Shown: positions 8,810-18,501, counted from the first letter of the stretch. The stretch is 64,000 nucleotides of DNA from Maribacter algarum (ex Lu et al. 2025) (nom. illeg.) (GCA_947495915.1 CANMAW010000001.1:310001-374000), one strand, 5' to 3'. Notes: generated by a model from the letters alone, not told the origin. Numbers and translations: made by a program.

Positions 8810-9036
8810 TTTAGTTGAAGTTATAGTGATTATGTTGAATTTTAATTTCTTATCGGCTTTACTAACTGCTAAAAATCAATGTGTTAACCAAAATAGCCAA
8901 TTATTCAAAAAAATAAAGACTAAGAATTTGACAATAAATAGTATGAAACTAGCTTATATATGCAATAAGAATAGGTAATAAAAGTAGAAAATTAATTTAT
9001 AATTTAATAAATTTAAAGATTAAACAATTAGTTATA

Positions 9037-10755
9037 ATGAGTAAATTCTATTACAATGAAGAACAAGAGTCGTATGATGCGATTGTTGTAGGTACAGGAA
9101 TCAGCGGTGGCTGGGCTGCAAAAGAATTATGTGAAAATGGTCTTAAAACCTTAGTCCTAGAACGTGGACGAATGGTAAAACACCGCGATGATTATAAAAC
9201 CGCCAATTTAGACCCGTGGGATTTACCTAATGGAGGTGCTCCAACCCAAGAGATGATTGCTAAGCAAGAAAAACAAAACCGAACAGGATATACTACTAAT
9301 GCCGCAAGTAATATGTGGTTTGTTGACGACTTAGAGCATCCTTATAATGAAATTAAGCGTTTTGATTGGATGCGGGGTTATCACGTTGGTGGCCGTTCAT
9401 TACAATGGGGGCGCCATAGTTATAGATGGAGTGATATAGATTTCAAAGCTAATTTAAATGATGGGCACGGTGTTGACTGGCCAGTTCGTTACAAAGATAT
9501 TGCCCCTTGGTATGATAAGGTGGAGTCATACATTGGTGTAACTGGTGAAATGCTAGGGTTACCGCAATTACCTGATGGCAAGTTTGAGCCTATGATGGAG
9601 TTAAATTGTGTAGAACAACATGTAAAAGAAAAAGTAGCTGAAAATTTTGATGGCCGAGTGGTAACAGCCGGTCGAGTAGCTCATATTAATAGTGACAAAC
9701 AATTTGATGGTGATGGTAGGTCACGTTGTCAATTTAGAAATAGATGTATTCGAGGTTGTCCTTTTGGAGCATATTTCAGTAGCTTATCATCTACACTGCC
9801 AGCTGCAGAAGCCACTGGCAATATGACACTTCGCCCAGATTCTATTGTACATGAAGTAATTTATGATCCAAATACGAAAAAGGCAACAGGGGTAAAAGTT
9901 ATTGATAGAGTAACTAAAGAAGAGTTTGAATTTAAAGCCAAAGTTATTTTTCTTTGTGCTTCTGCCGTTGCTTCGACCTCTATTTTGATGCAGTCGAAAT
10001 CTGATCGTTTTCCAAATGGTATGGGCAATGATTCTGATCAATTAGGGCGTAATATAATGGATCATCATTTAGGTGTAGGTGCGGCCGGAAAATTTGATGG
10101 TTTTTCGGATAAGTATTATAGCGGTAGAAAGCCAAATGGAATTTACTTGCCAAGATTTAGAAACTTAGGCGGTGAATCGAATAGAACCGATTACACCCGT
10201 GGCTTTGGCTATCAGGGCGGTGCAGGAAGAGGCAATTGGGAAGAATCTATTGCAGAATTATCTCATGGAGCTGATCTTAAAGAAGCCATTCTAAAGCCAG
10301 GTGGCTGGACCTTTGGAATGGGAGGCTTCGGTGAAGTATTACCATATCAAGACAATCGCTTTACCCTAGATTATGATAAATTAGATCAATGGGGTTTACC
10401 AACAGTAACCTTTGATGCTGAGTTTAAAGAAAATGAATTAAACATGCGTAAAGACATGATGAATTCTGCGGTTGATATGTTGACTAAAGCTGGTCTGCGC
10501 GATGTAGAACCTTTTGATAGAGAAACAGCTCTAGGTTTAGGAATTCATGAAATGGGAACTGCACGCATGGGTAGAAACAGAAAAACCTCAGTTGTAGACG
10601 GCAACAACGCTTTGCACGATGTACCTAACGTTTATGTTACTGATGGTTCATTTATGACCTCAGCCAGTTGCGTTAACCCTTCGTTAACTTATATGGCATT
10701 TACAGCCAGAGCAGCTAACCATGCCGCTCAAGAACTTAAAAAAGGAAATATATAA
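9037..10755 (+). CDS. GMC family FAD-dependent oxidoreductase (paralogue 2, large subunit)
   Basis: A 572-residue flavoprotein with FAD motif VVGTGISGGWAAKEL, catalytic His504 in GIHEMGTARMG and Asn547 in CVNPSLTYMAF. Cysteines 231, 237 and 241 form the motif C-x5-C-x3-C-P. Known membrane-bound sugar dehydrogenases of this type pair a GMC subunit lacking its own signal with a small Tat-exported subunit, sometimes with a cytochrome c. Here the stop codon overlaps by one base the start of exactly such a small-subunit gene. The large subunit is therefore probably carried to the periplasm by hitch-hiking. Likely reaction: glycoside or sugar oxidation, with C3 favoured by the neighbours. Confidence 0.92.
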   Translation: MSKFYYNEEQESYDAIVVGTGISGGWAAKELCENGLKTLVLERGRMVKHRDDYKTANLDPWDLPNGGAPTQEMIAKQEKQNRTGYTTNAASNMWFVDDLEHPYNEIKRFDWMRGYHVGGRSLQWGRHSYRWSDIDFKANLNDGHGVDWPVRYKDIAPWYDKVESYIGVTGEMLGLPQLPDGKFEPMMELNCVEQHVKEKVAENFDGRVVTAGRVAHINSDKQFDGDGRSRCQFRNRCIRGCPFGAYFSSLSSTLPAAEATGNMTLRPDSIVHEVIYDPNTKKATGVKVIDRVTKEEFEFKAKVIFLCASAVASTSILMQSKSDRFPNGMGNDSDQLGRNIMDHHLGVGAAGKFDGFSDKYYSGRKPNGIYLPRFRNLGGESNRTDYTRGFGYQGGAGRGNWEESIAELSHGADLKEAILKPGGWTFGMGGFGEVLPYQDNRFTLDYDKLDQWGLPTVTFDAEFKENELNMRKDMMNSAVDMLTKAGLRDVEPFDRETALGLGIHEMGTARMGRNRKTSVVDGNNALHDVPNVYVTDGSFMTSASCVNPSLTYMAFTARAANHAAQELKKGNI

Positions 10756-11417
10756 TGGATAGAAGAAAAGCACTCAAGAATATGGGACTTGCAATGGGTT
10801 ATACTGTTGCAGCTCCCACTTTAATAAGCATCATGCAAAGCTGTAAGCAGGAAGCAGTGATGAATTGGACTCCCGACTTTTTTACAAAAGACGAAGGTTC
10901 TGTATTAACTGAGCTAGTGGATATTATTCTACCCAAAACAGATTCGCCGTCTGCTTCTGAAGTACAAGTGAACTTATTTATAGATCGGTTCATGAATGAA
11001 GTTGCTGATAAACAACAACAAGACTTTGTTAAAATATCAATGGGTCGCTTTTTAGAAAAGGCTACCAAAGATGCTAATAAAGAAAGTGTGGCCGACTTAA
11101 CTTCCGAAGAACTTGAAAAAACTTTGGCTGTAGCATTAAAGAAAGCTAGCGATGAAGATGAAAAACTTAGTATGCAAGCAATTAAAACTTATAATGAGGC
11201 TATAGCTGAGGGTAAAGAAGCAATTCTTGATGAAACCATTGCCAGAAACTCTTTTGCAAACCAATTGAGAGGTATGACTATTATGGCGTATAAAACCTCA
11301 GAATATGTTGGTGAAAATGTTTTAGCTTACCTACCAGTTCCTGGCGCTTATATTGCTTGTGATGATATTGACACTTTGACGGAAGCAACCGCAAAAGGAA
11401 AAGCATGGTCACTTTAG
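10755..11417 (+). CDS. Gluconate 2-dehydrogenase subunit 3 family protein, Tat-exported lipoprotein
   Basis: A 220-residue protein. The N-terminus MDRRKALKNMGLAMGYTVAA has a twin-arginine motif, and Cys30 in SIMQSC could be a lipidation site. The mature part matches the small subunit of sugar dehydrogenases (FTKDEGSVLTELVDIILPKT, then LRGMTIMAYKTSEYVGENV). In the family this subunit carries or stabilises the GMC flavoprotein during Tat export. The ATG overlaps the upstream GMC stop codon (TAATG), so translation is coupled. It is the only such subunit in the window, yet there are two GMC genes. Confidence 0.9.
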   Translation: MDRRKALKNMGLAMGYTVAAPTLISIMQSCKQEAVMNWTPDFFTKDEGSVLTELVDIILPKTDSPSASEVQVNLFIDRFMNEVADKQQQDFVKISMGRFLEKATKDANKESVADLTSEELEKTLAVALKKASDEDEKLSMQAIKTYNEAIAEGKEAILDETIARNSFANQLRGMTIMAYKTSEYVGENVLAYLPVPGAYIACDDIDTLTEATAKGKAWSL

Positions 11418-11427
11418 ACTAAAATAA

Positions 11428-12345
11428 ATGAAACGAAGGAGCTTCATACAAAAAACAGCCCTAACCAGTGGAATGCTTTCACTGAGTGGGGCTTTTTTAA
11501 ATGCCACAAACAGTCAAGAAACCATGAAACATCAATTCAAATTGAAATATGCACCACACTTGGGCATGTTCGAACATTTAGCTGGCAAAGACCCCATTGA
11601 TCAACTCAAATTCATGGCTGATATGGGATTCAAGGCTTTTGAAGATAATGGTATGCGAACTCGACCTATCGAATTACAAAAAAAGATGGCCGATATAATG
11701 CAACAACGAAACATAGAAATGGGTGTTTTTGTTGCTCACGAAATTTATTGGAAAGAACCTAATTTAGCCTCAGGTGACCTTGATAAACGTAAAGAGTTTC
11801 TAAGCTATATAGAAAAAGCCGTAGAGGTTGCTAAAAGAGTTAATGCTAAATGGATGACTGTTGTACCGGGCCATGTAGATTTAAGACAGTCAATGGGCTA
11901 TCAGACAGCACATGTTGTTGAATCTTTAAAACAAGCTTCCGCTATACTTGAACCACACAACTTAACCATGGTTTTAGAACCACTAAATTTCTATAATCAT
12001 CCAGGGTTGTTTTTAACCGGTTCACCACAAGCATATGAAATTTGCAAAGCTGTTGATTCACCTTCGTGTAAGATACTGTTTGATATTTATCATCAACAAA
12101 TTCAAGAGGGCAATTTAATACCCAATATGGAAGCAGCTTGGGATGAAATTGCTTACATTCAAATTGGAGATAATCCTGGTCGCAAAGAACCAACAACAGG
12201 TGAAATCAACTACAAAAATGTTTTTAAGTTTATTTACAAAAAAGGATTCAATGGAATTCTTGGAATGGAACATGGCAATTCAAGACCTAACAAAGAAGGT
12301 GAATTGGCAGTTATAGATGCATACAAATCAGTAGATAATTTTTGA
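11428..12345 (+). CDS. Tat-exported TIM-barrel protein, hydroxypyruvate isomerase-like
   Basis: A 305-residue protein that begins MKRRSFIQKTALTSGMLSLS and has a twin-arginine signal without a clear lipobox, so it is probably soluble in the periplasm. The barrel has likely metal ligands Glu184 (VLEPLN), Asp219 and His222 (FDIYH), Gln245 (IQIGD) and Glu281 (MEHG), the pattern of hydroxypyruvate isomerase-like proteins. It lies 10 bases after the small-subunit gene and is the third gene of that operon. A role in isomerising or cleaving the oxidised sugar in the periplasm is inferred from context only. Confidence 0.85.
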   Translation: MKRRSFIQKTALTSGMLSLSGAFLNATNSQETMKHQFKLKYAPHLGMFEHLAGKDPIDQLKFMADMGFKAFEDNGMRTRPIELQKKMADIMQQRNIEMGVFVAHEIYWKEPNLASGDLDKRKEFLSYIEKAVEVAKRVNAKWMTVVPGHVDLRQSMGYQTAHVVESLKQASAILEPHNLTMVLEPLNFYNHPGLFLTGSPQAYEICKAVDSPSCKILFDIYHQQIQEGNLIPNMEAAWDEIAYIQIGDNPGRKEPTTGEINYKNVFKFIYKKGFNGILGMEHGNSRPNKEGELAVIDAYKSVDNF

Positions 12346-12607
12346 TTTGAAGGCTCTTTTCTCATAAGCATCTTACTTTTCACCTTATAATTCTGCATTG
12401 TAATCGACTCCAAGATTTGAATATTCAATCTTTAGCATTCATTTTTAGTGTGTTTTTTCTTACAATAAAGCTCGACAAACTACAATAAAATGGGTCGTTC
12501 ATCGGAGATAAATAAAAATAAAAGCACTTTATCGAATTTATAAACAGTTTTCGATATACTACGCAATAGCAGTATAAGATTATCTTTAAGTAGCCCGTTC
12601 TTGTTAT

Positions 12608-12790
12608 ATGAACGTTACCCCTTATTTTTACGCAATCGTTGCCTACTTCGTTTTAATGCTCCTTGCTAAGCTTGCATATTCAACGTTGGTTGGCCCAAAG
12701 AAAATTCAGAAATTGGAGAAGCCAGTTAAACCTATTTGGAACATCAACCTTCTTCAGTTTAGACAAAGTTTAATGAGTATTTGGTTTTAA
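12608..12790 (+). CDS. Small predicted membrane protein, 60 aa
   Basis: The ORF encodes MNVTPYFYAIVAYFVLMLLA followed by a basic segment (KKIQKLEKPVKP) and a mostly polar tail. One transmembrane helix near residues 7-27 is evident. The stop codon lies inside the left arm of a perfect 15-bp terminator stem (12776-12811), which suggests that the transcript is a discrete unit ending here. I do not recognise the family. It could be a genuine small protein, a truncated gene, or chance coding within a small RNA. Confidence 0.4.
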   Translation: MNVTPYFYAIVAYFVLMLLAKLAYSTLVGPKKIQKLEKPVKPIWNINLLQFRQSLMSIWF

Positions 12791-12816
12791 ACTTATTTAA
12801 AACCAAATACTTTTTT
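12776..12816 (+). terminator. Strong rho-independent terminator
   Basis: A perfect 15-bp stem, AGTATTTGGTTTTAA (12776-12790) and TTAAAACCAAATACT (12797-12811), with a 6-base loop, runs into six T residues. It ends a plus-strand transcript covering the 60-codon ORF. Confidence 0.88.
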
Positions 12817-12946
12817 AATGCTTTTTCCCATAAATTGAGCTAATAAACTGGTCAATTATACATTTTAACGATATTTTAAGTGAATATTTGTAATTTTCGT
12901 AATCTTTTTACGTTAAATTACCGTATATAGTTTAAAGTATCGGGCA

Positions 12947-13030
12947 ATGGAAAAATATCTAATCATTTTACTTATTTATGTTATCGCTTATGGGTTCGCT
13001 GTAGTTATGCGACCTTACGTTGAAAAATAA
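12947..13030 (+). CDS. Possible 27-aa hydrophobic peptide
   Basis: ATG at 12947 opens a 27-codon frame that reads MEKYLIILLIYVIAYGFAVV plus MRPYVEK, a single hydrophobic helix with charged ends, as in small membrane proteins. It lies 76 bases before a strong hairpin that could end its transcript. No family is recognised and no clear promoter element was found, so the evidence is composition and position only. Confidence 0.3.
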   Translation: MEKYLIILLIYVIAYGFAVVMRPYVEK

Positions 13031-13105
13031 GTGAAAAACACATGTTTAATCTACATGTTGCGAAAATAGGATGTATTATTTTGTCCTAGTTTAAAATTAT
13101 AAGCA

Positions 13106-13148
13106 TAAAAAAATCCAACACCATTATAATAATGGTGTTGGATTTTTT
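13106..13148. terminator. Bidirectional terminator downstream of nrdA
   Basis: A perfect hairpin of about 16 bp, with arms AATCCAACACCATTAT and ATAATGGTGTTGGATT, is flanked by A and T tracts, 22 bases past the nrdA stop on the minus strand. It can also end plus-strand transcripts from the small ORFs. Confidence 0.9.
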
Positions 13149-13169
13149 GTTAAAGAATAATTTTAAATA

Positions 13170-15659
13170 CTACGAGCCACACATTAAACAATCGTCATCT
13201 GCCTGACCCTCTTTTGCTCGTGCAATCATTTCCTTCATCTCTTGGGGAGACATGGGCTGAATATCAGACTCAACTTGTGCTACAATTGGCGACGTTTGAA
13301 CATCCATAGCCTGAGCTTCTTCTGCTGAAACCGGAGTTGCCGCTGCAACCTCAGCTTCAGCAGCTACACTTGTAGGCTTTTCCTTTTTCTTAGTATTATC
13401 TAAAGTAAATTTGATAGCATCAACAGCAGCCTTTGTTCTTAAATAATACATTCCTGTTTTTAGGCCACTTTTCCATGCATAAAAATGCATTGAAGTAAGT
13501 TTTGAATAGTTTGCATTTTCCATGAACAAGTTTAAAGACTGACTTTGATCAATAAAATACCCTCTATGTCTCGACATATCAATAATGTCTTTCATACTAA
13601 GCTCCCAAACGGTTTTATATAATTCTCTAATGTTAGCAGGAATTGTTTCAATATGTTGAATAGATCCATTAGCACGCATCAATTCTTGTTTCATATTTTC
13701 ATTCCAAAGACCTAAATCTACTAAATCTTCTAATAGATGCTTATTCACCACAATAAATTCGCCGGAAAGCACTCGACGTGTATAGATATTTGAAGTATAG
13801 GGTTCGAAACATTCGTTATTACCAAGAATTTGAGAAGTAGAAGCTGTCGGCATCGGAGCTACTAAAAGTGAGTTTCTTACTCCATTTTTAAGTACTTCTT
13901 TACGAAGTTTAGCCCAATCCCAACGACCAGAAAGTTCTTCATCTTTTATTCCCCATAAATTGAACTGAAAATCACCTTTTGAAATTGGTGACCCTTCATA
14001 TGTTGAATACGCTCCTTCTATTTTTGCAGCTTCCATAGAAGCAGTCACTGCAGCAAAATATAAGGTTTCAAAAATCTCTTGGTTCAATTTTTTGGCCTCA
14101 TCACTTGTAAATGGTAATCGAAGCATGATAAAAGCATCTGCTAAACCTTGTACTCCTAAACCTACCGGACGATGACGCATGTTAGAGTTTTCCGCCTCCT
14201 TTACTGGGTAATAATTACGATCTATTACCTTGTTTAAATTCTTAGTTACCCTTTTTGTAACCTTAAATAACTCTTTATGATCAAAAGCCCCATTTTTAAC
14301 AAACATTGGTAATGCTATAGAAGCCAAGTTACATACAGCTATCTCATCAGGAGAAGTATACTCCATGATTTCTGTACATAAGTTTGAAGAACGAATAGTT
14401 CCTAAATTCTTTTGATTACTTTTTCGGTTGGCTGCATCTTTATACAGCATATACGGGGTACCTGTTTCTATTTGAGATTCTAAAATTTTCTCCCAAAGCT
14501 CTCTTGCCTTTACAGTTTTTCTTCCTTTTCCGGCTTCCTCGTAACCTAAGTATAACTTTTCAAATTCCTCACTATGCGATGTAAATAGACCTGGACATTC
14601 ATTCGGACACATTAAGGTCCAATCTTCGTTTGCCTCTACTCTTTTCATGAATAAATCTGAAATCCACATTGCGTAAAACAAATCACGTGCGCGCATTTCT
14701 TCTTTACCATGGTTCTTTTTCAAATCTAAAAATTCAAAAATATCAGCGTGCCAAGGCTCCATATAAATCGCAAAACTACCCTTACGTTTTCCACCTCCTT
14801 GATCTACATATCGTGCTGTATCATTAAAGACTTGAAGCATTGGAACTATACCATTTGAAGTACCATTGGTACCTGCGATATATGAACCAGTAGCTCTAAC
14901 ATTATGAATTGAAAGCCCTATACCACCCGCTGATTGTGATATTTTAGCCGTTTGCTTTAAGGTGTCATATATACCATCAATACTATCATCTTTCATTGCT
15001 AGTAAAAAGCACGAAGACATTTGTGGTTTTGGAGTACCAGAATTAAACAAGGTAGGTGTTGCATGCGTAAAATATTTTTTAGACATCAACTCATAAGTTT
15101 CAATCGCAGCATCTAAATCATTTAAATGAATACCTATTGAAACTCGCATCAACATATGTTGAGGACGCTCAGCTATATTTCCATTAATTTTTAATAAGTA
15201 CGAACGCTCTAATGTTTTAAAACCGAAATAGTCGTAGCCAAAATCACGGTTATAAATAATTGTAGAATCTAGTTTTTCTGAATTATCTCGAATAACTTTA
15301 ATTACTTCATCAGAAATTAACGGTGCCTTTTTACCTGTACGTGGATTTACGTACAAGTACAAATCTTCCATGGTATCAGAAAAAGATTTTTTGGTATTCT
15401 TATGTAAGTTAGAAACTGAAATACGTGCCGCTAATTTCGCGTAATCAGGGTGAGTAGTAGTCATTGTCGCCGCAATTTCTGCTGCCAAATTATCTAACTC
15501 TGATGTTGTCACACCATCATAAAGACCTTCAATGACACGCATTGCAACCTTTAGGGGATCTACTAGACCGTTTAGGCCATAACATAATTTTCGAACACGA
15601 GCTGTGATCTTATCGAACATGATCAACTCTTTTCTACCGTCTCTTTTTACTACATACAT
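13170..15659 (-). CDS. nrdA: Ribonucleoside-diphosphate reductase class Ia, alpha subunit
   Basis: An 829-residue catalytic subunit that reduces ribonucleoside diphosphates to deoxy forms. The N-terminal ATP-cone ([20 protein letters not shown]) is the allosteric activity site. Active-site features include Cys in MSSCFLLAM, the N-x-C-x-E core [25 protein letters not shown], and the radical-transfer Tyr-Tyr pair in [10 protein letters not shown] low-complexity Ala/Glu/Val linker leads to the C-terminal redox pair CLMC. The sequence is much closer to eukaryotic RRM1 than to E. coli NrdA, as known for the NrdAe clade common in Bacteroidota. It follows nrdB after 168 bases and ends in a strong terminator. 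Confidence 0.97.
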   Translation of the reverse strand: MYVVKRDGRKELIMFDKITARVRKLCYGLNGLVDPLKVAMRVIEGLYDGVTTSELDNLAAEIAATMTTTHPDYAKLAARISVSNLHKNTKKSFSDTMEDLYLYVNPRTGKKAPLISDEVIKVIRDNSEKLDSTIIYNRDFGYDYFGFKTLERSYLLKINGNIAERPQHMLMRVSIGIHLNDLDAAIETYELMSKKYFTHATPTLFNSGTPKPQMSSCFLLAMKDDSIDGIYDTLKQTAKISQSAGGIGLSIHNVRATGSYIAGTNGTSNGIVPMLQVFNDTARYVDQGGGKRKGSFAIYMEPWHADIFEFLDLKKNHGKEEMRARDLFYAMWISDLFMKRVEANEDWTLMCPNECPGLFTSHSEEFEKLYLGYEEAGKGRKTVKARELWEKILESQIETGTPYMLYKDAANRKSNQKNLGTIRSSNLCTEIMEYTSPDEIAVCNLASIALPMFVKNGAFDHKELFKVTKRVTKNLNKVIDRNYYPVKEAENSNMRHRPVGLGVQGLADAFIMLRLPFTSDEAKKLNQEIFETLYFAAVTASMEAAKIEGAYSTYEGSPISKGDFQFNLWGIKDEELSGRWDWAKLRKEVLKNGVRNSLLVAPMPTASTSQILGNNECFEPYTSNIYTRRVLSGEFIVVNKHLLEDLVDLGLWNENMKQELMRANGSIQHIETIPANIRELYKTVWELSMKDIIDMSRHRGYFIDQSQSLNLFMENANYSKLTSMHFYAWKSGLKTGMYYLRTKAAVDAIKFTLDNTKKKEKPTSVAAEAEVAAATPVSAEEAQAMDVQTSPIVAQVESDIQPMSPQEMKEMIARAKEGQADDDCLMCGS

Positions 15660-15827
15660 GTGGCTACTATAATTTTATAATGGTTAATATTGTGGGTCGT
15701 CAAAACCTTCTAGATTTTGCCGAAATAATTCAACAGAAGTACAGTCAATCAACTAAAACTTTTGCTTTATAAATTGTTATTTTGAATATCTGATCAACTT
15801 GACCAGCAATCACAGAATTGCTTTCTT

Positions 15828-16805
15828 TTAGAAATCAGCGTCGAAACTAATTTTTTGATCTTCATCATTATTCATTACACCTGCTTTTTGGTATTCAGCC
15901 ACTCTTTTTTCAAAGAAATTGGTTTTTCCTTGCAGGGAAATCATATCCATAAAATCAAAAGGATTTGTTGCATTATAAACTTTTTCACACTCAAGTTCAA
16001 CTAAAAGTCTATCGGTCACAAACTCTAAATACTGAGTCATTAATTTTGAATTCATACCTATCAAACTAGCAGGTAAAGATTCTGTAATAAATTCGCGTTC
16101 AATATTTAATGCATCTGTTAATATCTGAGTAATACGCTCTTTTGGCACTTTATTAATCAAATGTTTGTTATGTAAATGAACTGCATAATCACAGTGCATA
16201 CCTTCATCTCTAGATATCAACTCATTCGAAAAAGTTAAGCCGGGCATTAATCCTCTTTTCTTCAACCAAAAAATAGAACAAAACGCTCCTGAAAAGAAAA
16301 TACCTTCTACCGCAGCAAAAGCAATTAAACGCTCAGCAAAACTCGGAGATTCAATCCAGGCTAAAGCCCAATCAGCCTTTTTCTTAATTGCAGGGAAATT
16401 TTCAATCGCTTTGAATAAAATATTCTTCTCTTTTTCATCTTTAACATAAGTATCAATTAAAAGAGAATACGTTTCTGAATGAATATTTTCCATCATGATT
16501 TGAAATCCGTAGAAAAACTTAGCCTCAGCATATTGTACTTCACTAACAAAATTCTCAGCAAGATTTTCATTAACTATACCATCAGAGGCAGCAAAAAATG
16601 CCAAAATATGTTTGATAAAATAACGCTCATCATCATTCAACTTATTCTTCCAATCATTTAGGTCTTCACTAAGGTCAATTTCTTCAGCAGTCCAAAAACA
16701 AGCTTCACATTTTTTATACCAATCCCATAAATCATCATGTTTGATAGGAAAAATAACAAATCGGTCTTCGTTTTCTTCCAAAATAGGCTCTATAGCTGTG
16801 GACAT
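15828..16805 (-). CDS. nrdB: Ribonucleoside-diphosphate reductase class Ia, beta subunit
   Basis: A 325-residue radical-generating subunit. Metal ligands and the radical tyrosine are visible: Asp75 in FAASDG, then Glu106, His109 and radical Tyr113 in [12 protein letters not shown], and a second Glu/His set in [10 protein letters not shown]. The protein closely follows human RRM2 ([50 protein letters not shown]). It is the first gene of the nrdB-nrdA unit. A near-match -7 element (CATCTTTG, 16873-16866 on the minus strand) lies about 60 bases upstream. No NrdR-type box was recognised. Confidence 0.97.
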   Translation of the reverse strand: MSTAIEPILEENEDRFVIFPIKHDDLWDWYKKCEACFWTAEEIDLSEDLNDWKNKLNDDERYFIKHILAFFAASDGIVNENLAENFVSEVQYAEAKFFYGFQIMMENIHSETYSLLIDTYVKDEKEKNILFKAIENFPAIKKKADWALAWIESPSFAERLIAFAAVEGIFFSGAFCSIFWLKKRGLMPGLTFSNELISRDEGMHCDYAVHLHNKHLINKVPKERITQILTDALNIEREFITESLPASLIGMNSKLMTQYLEFVTDRLLVELECEKVYNATNPFDFMDMISLQGKTNFFEKRVAEYQKAGVMNNDEDQKISFDADF

Positions 16806-17329
16806 AGTCTTAAAAAATTTAAAATGTTAGTGTAACGTAGTGAAAATTACCCCGTGCTCGGCTTACAAAGATGGAAAATAATGAGACATCTTGATGGAGT
16901 GATTACAAGAAACCATCACAAAGTTTTTAACATCGAATGTTGAAATCTAGGCTCGTTACTGATATACATTACCCTTAACAAACAATGAGATTTTACACAA
17001 AATTTACATTAAAATTCATTCAAATAAATAAACCAAAAAGTATGTTTTTGAATATACTTTTTGGTTTAAAAAATGAATACCTGAAAACTGATATTATGAA
17101 TCTATTTTTAATGTGAAAATACTTACAGAATATCGGTTATTAAACATGTTTTCTGTCAGCGAGCGTTTTAGACCTAATAAATGAACAATATAACTTCGGC
17201 CATTAATGCTAAACTAAATCTTACTATGTTATACATGAAGTACTATTTTCAATTGACAAATGTAGGTTCTATAATCATCGTACCTTGGTAAATTTCAATA
17301 TTTCAAAAGCCTCATGATCTGATACTTAT
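16806..17329. other. 524-base intergenic region upstream of nrdB
   Basis: No gene is supported. It holds a near-consensus -7 element for nrdB (16866-16873), a TGATGG/CCATCA inverted pair at 16892-16918, and a long inverted repeat at 17030-17067. The rest is AT-rich and without recognisable structure. Confidence 0.5.
17030..17067. repeat. 14-bp inverted repeat, possible terminator
   Basis: AAACCAAAAAGTAT (17030-17043) and ATACTTTTTGGTTT (17054-17067) are perfect complements with a 10-base loop. Neither side has a clean T-tract outside the stem. It may end the minus-strand lipoprotein transcript starting at 17674, whose stop is 260 bases away. Confidence 0.5.
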
Positions 17330-17674
17330 TTAATCGCAGGCATCTTGATCTACCTCTGCTTTAGCTTCTTCAATGGCTTCATCAATTTCAGCCCTACTAG
17401 CTGTAGGCACACAATCATATATATTACCTAAGGCATCTAAATAACTTTTTGCTGCATTTTTAAAACTTGTACAATTTTCTTCTGTTGGGTTTTCTGAGTA
17501 AGCAGACATGGCTTCAGAATATTCTTGCAATTCAGTTGTATAACCTTCTGCCCAATTACCAGAATAACAATCACCAAAAGGGTTTAGCAAATTGTTTTTA
17601 CTGCATCCAAAACACAAAATAATGCAGCTGAAAGTGTAGGTTAAAAAATAGCTTTTCGTTTTAGTTGTTTTCAT
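17330..17674 (-). CDS. Small hypothetical lipoprotein, 114 aa
   Basis: The N-terminus has a signal sequence ending in CFGCSKN, so Cys24 is the probable lipidation site. The mature part is acidic and helical (GYTTELQEYSEAMSAYSENP, ENCTSFKNAAKSYLDAL) with further cysteines at DCYSG, CTSF, DCV and DACD that could form disulfides. I do not recognise a named family, though similar short cysteine-containing helical lipoproteins are common in Flavobacteriaceae. It is isolated, with large spacers on both sides. Confidence 0.7.
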   Translation of the reverse strand: MKTTKTKSYFLTYTFSCIILCFGCSKNNLLNPFGDCYSGNWAEGYTTELQEYSEAMSAYSENPTEENCTSFKNAAKSYLDALGNIYDCVPTASRAEIDEAIEEAKAEVDQDACD

Positions 17675-18501
17675 AATCTTAAGTTCTTTCTGTTTCTTTT
17701 TAATGTCAAATATTTTGATAGGTTAACAGTAGAACTAAAAAAATAAAGCAGCAAAAACTATGAACTGGCATTAAAAAATTTCAAATAGTTTACCAGGTTT
17801 CACAATGCTATAAAATTTTGATTAGCAAGACAAATCACCAACTCAGTTTAAAAATTATTCACTTGACTGAAAACCGTACAAATACATAGCATTCTTAGGG
17901 TTTTTGACGTAGTAAATTTCAATTACATCAATATCTAAAAGGAAGGAATTATGCTCGAAAATAACAATTGATTACTATGAACAGAGGTAATCATCTAATG
18001 CACATAACAAATTTAGAAGATTCAAAAAGTCAAACATTTTTGCTTAACAATTCTAGATTGTTCTATAAATATGATACCGTCAACCGTACGGTCTTTCTGG
18101 TGTATTATAATAATACTTGTCACTTAAAAGTGCTGATTCAGGTAGTTCCCCCGAAACCTATAATCGAGCAAAATCACCATTATCAAACAAGTTGAATAGG
18201 TGCTCTATAGGCAACAATTCACCAGGTGGGCCCTGCTACTAGAACAGTAACACATTCTTATTCAAAATATGCTCCCTAGACCGTACCTTTTCGGATTGAC
18301 AGTTTCATAATATTTTAAAGAACTTATAGTCAGTGTTTTTGTTTAATCTTTGCATTAAACAAAAACTCAAATTACATCATTAATAAGAGAGTAAAAATAC
18401 AATTTTTAAAACGAAATTACTTACGAAACCCTCTATTTCTTACTCTCAGAATGTTATATTATCAACAGATAAACCATTTAAAGTCTTACGTATAAATTTG
18501 G
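17675..18501. other. 827-base gene-poor stretch
   Basis: One 75-codon plus-strand frame (17968-18195) is present but has no promoter, no recognisable domain and an unremarkable composition, so I do not call it a gene. The stretch also contains a 13-bp perfect inverted repeat (18335-18366) and an 8-bp inverted pair (18387-18394 with 18440-18447). It may be decayed coding DNA. Confidence 0.45.
18335..18366. repeat. Perfect 13-bp inverted repeat
   Basis: GTTTTTGTTTAAT and ATTAAACAAAAAC flank the 6-base loop CTTTGC. No T-tract follows on either strand, so it could be an operator or RNA hairpin rather than a classical terminator. Confidence 0.55.

Larger units (their letters stand above)
12346..13169. 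other. 824-base stretch with small ORFs and two terminators
   Basis: No long gene is present between the sugar locus and nrdA. It holds a 60-codon ORF ending inside a terminator, a 27-codon hydrophobic ORF, and a second terminator serving nrdA. The first 260 bases and the stretch between 12817 and 12946 show nothing I can name. Confidence 0.6.

Noticed and set aside
17968-18195. 75-codon frame in the gene-poor stretch
   Set aside because: No recognisable domain, no promoter element, no signal or helix, and unusual composition; a chance frame is more likely.
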